In this document: positions 37,116 through 40,213 of the stretch, one piece after another
Numbering within the stretch: the first letter of the stretch is position 1
Layout of the letters: each line of letters starts with the position of its first letter
NCBI GenBank assembly: GCA_027118455.1
Contig: JAJAYZ010000098.1
Span: 1-40,213, forward strand
DNA length: 40,213 nt
Source: Actinomycetes bacterium
GTDB taxonomy: Bacteria; Actinomycetota; Actinomycetes; JAHEKZ01
Reading direction: 5' to 3'
Notes under the pieces: model-generated
Databases searched by the model: none
What the model saw: only the letters and a program-made list of their open reading frames with translations
What the model was told of the DNA's origin: nothing
Program-made: the position numbers and the translations under genes

Positions 37116-37802
37116 TCACTCACCATTCGCGATCTGCATGGCACGCCCAGATAACGCTTCCAGGCTCAACTGGGTGTTCGACTCAACGTCGTAGAAACTG
37201 CCGGTCGTATCGGCCGTGGAGAATGTGACGTTTTGGACGCTGGGTTCGAGGAACCCCTTCTGCTTGGCAAGTGTCTGTAGCCACGACGCGACGGCGTCGA
37301 AGTCTGTCGACTTACCAGAGAAGGTGACCGAGCCCACCGAGACGGCCCCCTCCGGGGTCAGCGGTTGTCCGGTCAAGGCGCCTGTCAGCTGGGCGTCAGC
37401 AGCCAGATTCACCGCCTCCAGCTTTGTCAGCCTTGTGGTCCGCGGAATGGTAAGGCTGAGGTCGTTCATGTAGAACGACCAACGAATCTCTGGAGTCATG
37501 GCGGTGGCCAGGTTTGTTTGAGCGCTATCGACAGCGCCCAGGACCTGCGGCACCTCGGCATACGAAGAGATATCCTTGTCCAACCTTGCACCAGCGGCCT
37601 GGGACTGCACCAGGGAGTCTTCAGCGGCTCCGATGCGACTACTGGTGAACAAGAAGGCGAGTACCAACAGAACGACGGAGCCGAGGACTATTGCCCCGAG
37701 CATTACCCTGAGCTGCTTGAACCTCGCCGCCGCCGCAATCTCCGGTGGTAAGAGATTGACGCGAGGCATCTGCGCCAATCGGGTCGGCGTCAATGTAGTC
37801 AC
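37116..37802 (-). CDS. pilN: Type IV pilus inner-membrane protein PilN
   Basis: This 228-residue protein has the short cytoplasmic PilN peptide PRVNLLPPEI (about 13-22), which docks into PilM. A membrane helix (about 34-53), a short coiled-coil and a periplasmic-type domain follow, with SFYMNDLSLTIPRTTRLTKL and TFSGKSTDFDAVASWLQTLA. It connects cytoplasmic PilM with PilO. The GTG start overlaps the pilM stop (GTGA) and the pilO start lies next to its own stop, so M, N and O are translationally coupled. Confidence 0.93.
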   Translation of the reverse strand: MTTLTPTRLAQMPRVNLLPPEIAAAARFKQLRVMLGAIVLGSVVLLVLAFLFTSSRIGAAEDSLVQSQAAGARLDKDISSYAEVPQVLGAVDSAQTNLATAMTPEIRWSFYMNDLSLTIPRTTRLTKLEAVNLAADAQLTGALTGQPLTPEGAVSVGSVTFSGKSTDFDAVASWLQTLAKQKGFLEPSVQNVTFSTADTTGSFYDVESNTQLSLEALSGRAMQIANGE

Positions 37803-38863
37803 GAGGCACCTCCGAGTGCCAGACCCACGGGCACGGCGGCCAGTGGCTCAACGAACCGCATCTGCTCCGGGCTGAGCCCTGTCTTGCCGAGGACGAGCTC
37901 ACCGAAGACCGAGCCTTGCTCGACTTCGACCCGCGTCGAGTTGAAAAGGCGCTCAGCCAGACCGGCAAGTCGTGAGCCGCCTCCAGTCACAACGATTCGC
38001 TCAATCGGCCTGGCACCGGGTGAAGCGGTGTAGTAGTCGAGCGAGCCGCGGACCTGATCGATGAAGGCTTGACCAGCTGCCTCCATCACCCGCCCAGCGG
38101 CCTGAACCTTGGGGTCGGCGTGGTCGGTGGACATGCCCATCTCGTGTTTGAGCGACTCAGCCTCGGTCTGCTCGGAACCAGTACGCTCGGCGAGCGCGTC
38201 CGTGACGTCGGCGCCGCCCATTAAGAGGATGCGCACGAAGCGGGGAACGCCACCCTCGTGAACCACGATGTTCGTGACCCGAGCACCGACGTCGATGAGC
38301 GCCTCCATAGTGGCGCCCATGCCCAGATCATCGCTGTCAGCGAGCGAGCGCAGCACCGCGAACGCCGTCAGATCAACCATCACCGGGCGCAGTCCGGCAT
38401 CTGTCACCGCTTGCAACTGCGCTTCGACCATGTCGCGTTGAGCTGCCACCAGCAGGCCTCGGTAAGTGCGGGTCCCGTCCTCGGTGGTGAGCTCTTCGAG
38501 TGGGTAGTAGTCCAGGAGAGCCTGGTCGACAGCCATGGGGATGGTGTCTTGGACCGCGAACGGCAAAGAGTCCTTGAGCTCGTCAAGGGGCTGCCACGGC
38601 AGATCGACCTGCCGAACGATCACCTTCTGATTGGCGACACCGACAATGACGTCCTTGCCGCTGAACTTGGTATGGGCCCACAGCTGCCGGATGGCTTCGG
38701 CCACGACCTGGGGCTGGACGACCTCGCCGTCCCGAACGGCCCCCTCAGGTAGGGCTACCTGACCGAACTTCTCAAGGGTGATTCCGGACTTGCCGAACGC
38801 CAGCTCGGCTGCCCGAACACCGGACGTGCCGATGTCTAGGCCGATGGCGGTGCGTGCTGCCAC
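37799..38863 (-). CDS. pilM: Type IV pilus ATPase-like scaffold PilM
   Basis: The protein has 354 residues from GTG 38861-38863 (VAARTAIGLDIGTSGVRAAE), preceded by GGGGAG four bases away. The actin/FtsA-like fold is indicated by AIGLDIGTSGVRAAEL (phosphate 1), the VIVRQVDLPW region, EALIDVGARVTNIVVHEGGV (phosphate 2) and IVVTGGGSRLAGL (adenosine motif). PilM is a cytoplasmic ring protein that binds the PilN tail. The family length is about 350 residues, which agrees with this start. The frame continues upstream to 38995, but without a supported start. The long 167-bp leader upstream is described separately. Confidence 0.95.
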   Translation of the reverse strand: MAARTAIGLDIGTSGVRAAELAFGKSGITLEKFGQVALPEGAVRDGEVVQPQVVAEAIRQLWAHTKFSGKDVIVGVANQKVIVRQVDLPWQPLDELKDSLPFAVQDTIPMAVDQALLDYYPLEELTTEDGTRTYRGLLVAAQRDMVEAQLQAVTDAGLRPVMVDLTAFAVLRSLADSDDLGMGATMEALIDVGARVTNIVVHEGGVPRFVRILLMGGADVTDALAERTGSEQTEAESLKHEMGMSTDHADPKVQAAGRVMEAAGQAFIDQVRGSLDYYTASPGARPIERIVVTGGGSRLAGLAERLFNSTRVEVEQGSVFGELVLGKTGLSPEQMRFVEPLAAVPVGLALGGAS

Positions 38864-39030
38864 GTCTCTCCCCTTCACGCCCGTAGGCCAATGCGGCCAG
38901 GTGGGTGAGTCCTTTCGGACTATGTCAGCGGGAAGATCGGCGGATCTGGGGTCACCCTTGAGCGCTATCGCACAATTCCTCTCGGGTCCTCGCACGACCT
39001 CTCAGAATTGCGTGCCGAATGCTGCGCCGA
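38864..39030 (-). other. Leader region upstream of pilM with two small hairpins
   Basis: On the minus strand AGTCC-GAAA-GGACT (38921-38908) is a 5-bp stem closed by a GNRA tetraloop. It is followed by a second possible stem, TGGCC...GGCCT, and then the pilM Shine-Dalgarno. The region also has GAATTGTGCGATAGCG, which could hold a promoter. I compared it by eye with the c-di-GMP-I riboswitch core and did not find its conserved segments. It may be a structured 5' leader; its function is unknown. Confidence 0.3.
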
Positions 39031-39810
39031 TCAGGTGAGAGTGTCGAGATAGGTATCCCACAACTGACCACCCCAGAGGATGGCGAGCAACGCCCCCAAC
39101 AGCATGAACGGTCCAAACGGGATCTTGCTTTTCCGTCCGGCCTTGCGGACGACCATCAACAGGCCGCCGATCAAGGCTCCGAGGAGAAAACCGAGAAACC
39201 CCCCAACGACCAGCTCGCCCCACCCCAACCAGCCCAGTGCCAATCCGATCACTCCGGCCAACTTGACGTCACCGAATCCCATTCCGGCTGGGTAGAGCAC
39301 CGCGAGCAGGAAGTAGAACCCAAAGAGGGCCGCTGCAGCGAGCCAGCACCGTAGATAGGCTGACCAATCCCCATCGATGACCGCAGGCAGAAGCAGCAAC
39401 GCTCCCATCACTCCGTAACTGGGGAGCGTGAGTGCATTCGGCAGGCGCTTGGTGTCGAGATCGATGACAGCAAGGGCCAGGCCGACGGAGGCGAAGTAGA
39501 GGTAAGCGGGCAGTTCCCAGGTCCACCCGAAGTGCCAGAGAAGCAGTAGCCAGAGCCCCATGTTGGCGGCTTCGACCACCGGGTAGCGCGCGCTGATCGG
39601 CTCGGCACAGTGCCGGCACCCGCCACGCAGCAGAAGCCAAGACAGCACTGGGATGTTGTCACGAGGTGCGATCTCGGCGCCACACTTCGGGCACCGCGAA
39701 CGCGGATGAACCACAGACTCACCCACCGGCACACGGGCGATCACCACGTTGAGGAACGAACCAACCAGCAGGCCCACCAGCCCGAGCATCAGGGCGAAGT
39801 AGATGTCCAC
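39031..39810 (-). CDS. pilD: Prepilin peptidase (A24 family, leader peptidase and N-methyltransferase)
   Basis: This 259-residue polytopic membrane protein has the N-terminal GSFLNVVIARVP, two zinc CxxC pairs (Cys40/Cys43 and Cys65/Cys68) of the bifunctional form, and catalytic aspartates Asp117 in AVIDLDTKRLPN and Asp181 in GMGFGDVKLA. It cleaves the class III leader of prepilins on the cytoplasmic side and methylates the new N-terminus. The start is GTG 39808-39810. It lies between pilM and a probable pilus protein gene on the same strand. No prepilin gene with a recognisable cleavage motif is in the window; one may lie beyond the right edge. Confidence 0.96.
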   Translation of the reverse strand: MDIYFALMLGLVGLLVGSFLNVVIARVPVGESVVHPRSRCPKCGAEIAPRDNIPVLSWLLLRGGCRHCAEPISARYPVVEAANMGLWLLLLWHFGWTWELPAYLYFASVGLALAVIDLDTKRLPNALTLPSYGVMGALLLLPAVIDGDWSAYLRCWLAAAALFGFYFLLAVLYPAGMGFGDVKLAGVIGLALGWLGWGELVVGGFLGFLLGALIGGLLMVVRKAGRKSKIPFGPFMLLGALLAILWGGQLWDTYLDTLT

Positions 39811-39858
39811 GGGATCATCTAACGGGGAACGGGCGTACGAGGCACCGGCGCCGCGCCG

Positions 39859-40213
39859 TCAGCCGGTGTACTCAAGCCACAGGGTGGTGTTAACCACGCT
39901 GTAGACGGGTGCCTCGACAGCCTCGTCATACGTGATGGTCATGCCCTGGATGCTGTTCGTACCAGCGTCCTCACAGGTGTTGTTCGCAAGCACAGATCCC
40001 TTGACGGTCGAGCTCGAAGTCTGCAACTCCACCTTGTCCCCAGCCAAGAGCAGCCCAGACTGCGCGGTCGAGTTCGCCGAGCCGTACAGCGACCCCTGAG
40101 CGATGAAGATCACCCCACGGAGGTAGTTCTGGATGTCGAAGAGCTTCCACGTGATATCGCCGCCGAACTTGTCGCAGGTAGCCGCGTTGGTGTAACCCGA
40201 GGGAGTGGTGGCC
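39859..40213 (-). CDS. C-terminal part of an unidentified, possibly pilus-associated, secreted protein
   Basis: This minus-strand frame is open from the right edge to the stop at 39859-39861, about 118 visible residues. It starts ATTPSGYTNAATCDKFGGDI and contains GVIFIAQGSLYGSANSTAQS, GSVLANNTCEDAGTNSIQG and the end VVNTTLWLEYTG. It is Ser/Thr/Asn/Gly-rich with two Cys, looks beta-rich, and resembles the C-terminal halves of PilX-like minor pilus proteins in actinobacterial pilus clusters. That is only a resemblance, supported by the prepilin peptidase and pilMNO next to it. The N-terminus, and any prepilin leader, lies outside the window. Confidence 0.55.
   Translation of the reverse strand, partial: ATTPSGYTNAATCDKFGGDITWKLFDIQNYLRGVIFIAQGSLYGSANSTAQSGLLLAGDKVELQTSSSTVKGSVLANNTCEDAGTNSIQGMTITYDEAVEAPVYSVVNTTLWLEYTG

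Noticed and set aside
38864..39030. c-di-GMP-I riboswitch before pilM
   Set aside because: Only a generic GNRA hairpin is visible. The conserved segments of that riboswitch core are not found by eye.

Overview
The window is chromosomal DNA of a high-GC actinobacterium (Actinomycetota). The evidence is a mycothiol-dependent maleylpyruvate isomerase-type protein, the tail of a DUF222/13E12-type HNH protein, frequent GTG starts, actinobacterial housekeeping neighbourhoods (uvrA with an MBL hydrolase; coaE-uvrB; rpsA near polA; aroC-aroK-aroB-aroQ-peptidase-efp-nusB beside type IV pilus genes) and many probable leaderless starts (TANNNT boxes 6-8 nt before the start codon). The order is perhaps Micrococcales or Propionibacteriales; I cannot be more specific. 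No IS element, phage, CRISPR array or rRNA was seen.

Layout. 0-3 kb: end of an HNH-type gene, then uvrA (-). 3.2-4.6 kb: a DinB/MDMPI protein and an MBL hydrolase (+). 4.7-5.5 kb: a decayed PAPS-dependent sulfotransferase pseudogene (-). 5.5-7.5 kb: two tandem TerC-family membrane proteins (-). 7.6-10.3 kb: coaE then uvrB (-). 10.8-12.4 kb: a polyprenyl-phosphate sugar-phosphate transferase (-). 12.6-17.1 kb: sulfate activation, with cysC on + (APS kinase fused to a catalytically eroded ATP-sulfurylase domain) convergent with cysQ-cysD-cysN on -, which follow rpsA at operon-like spacing. 18.8-24.2 kb: a methyltransferase, polA, a hotdog thioesterase, a GNAT protein and a DUF554 membrane protein. 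24.4-28.5 kb: livH-livM-livG-livF (+), a branched-chain amino acid type ABC importer, followed by a strong shared terminator and the convergent substrate-binding protein gene livK (-). Then tRNA-Leu(CAA). 30.3-40.2 kb: a long minus-strand run read from the right edge: a possible pilus protein (partial), prepilin peptidase, pilM-pilN-pilO-pilP-like, aroC-aroK-aroB-aroQ, a Xaa-Pro peptidase, efp and nusB, with many stop/start overlaps.

The most striking observation is that the LivK-type protein is circularly permuted. After the lipoprotein signal comes what is normally the C-terminal half, then a linker, then what is normally the N-terminal half, ending at a stop where the normal chain would continue into the sequence found at the mature N-terminus. 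The partner LivH also carries a signal peptide and an extracytoplasmic beta-sandwich-like domain ahead of its permease core, so this importer is unusual on both its membrane and its binding-protein side.

A second theme is PAPS metabolism. CysND makes APS, the CysC kinase domain makes PAPS and CysQ removes PAP. A sugar-phosphate transferase lies beside them, a sulfotransferase relic lies 5 kb away, and no sulfate-reduction gene is in the window. This fits present or former sulfation of a polysaccharide, but remains an inference.
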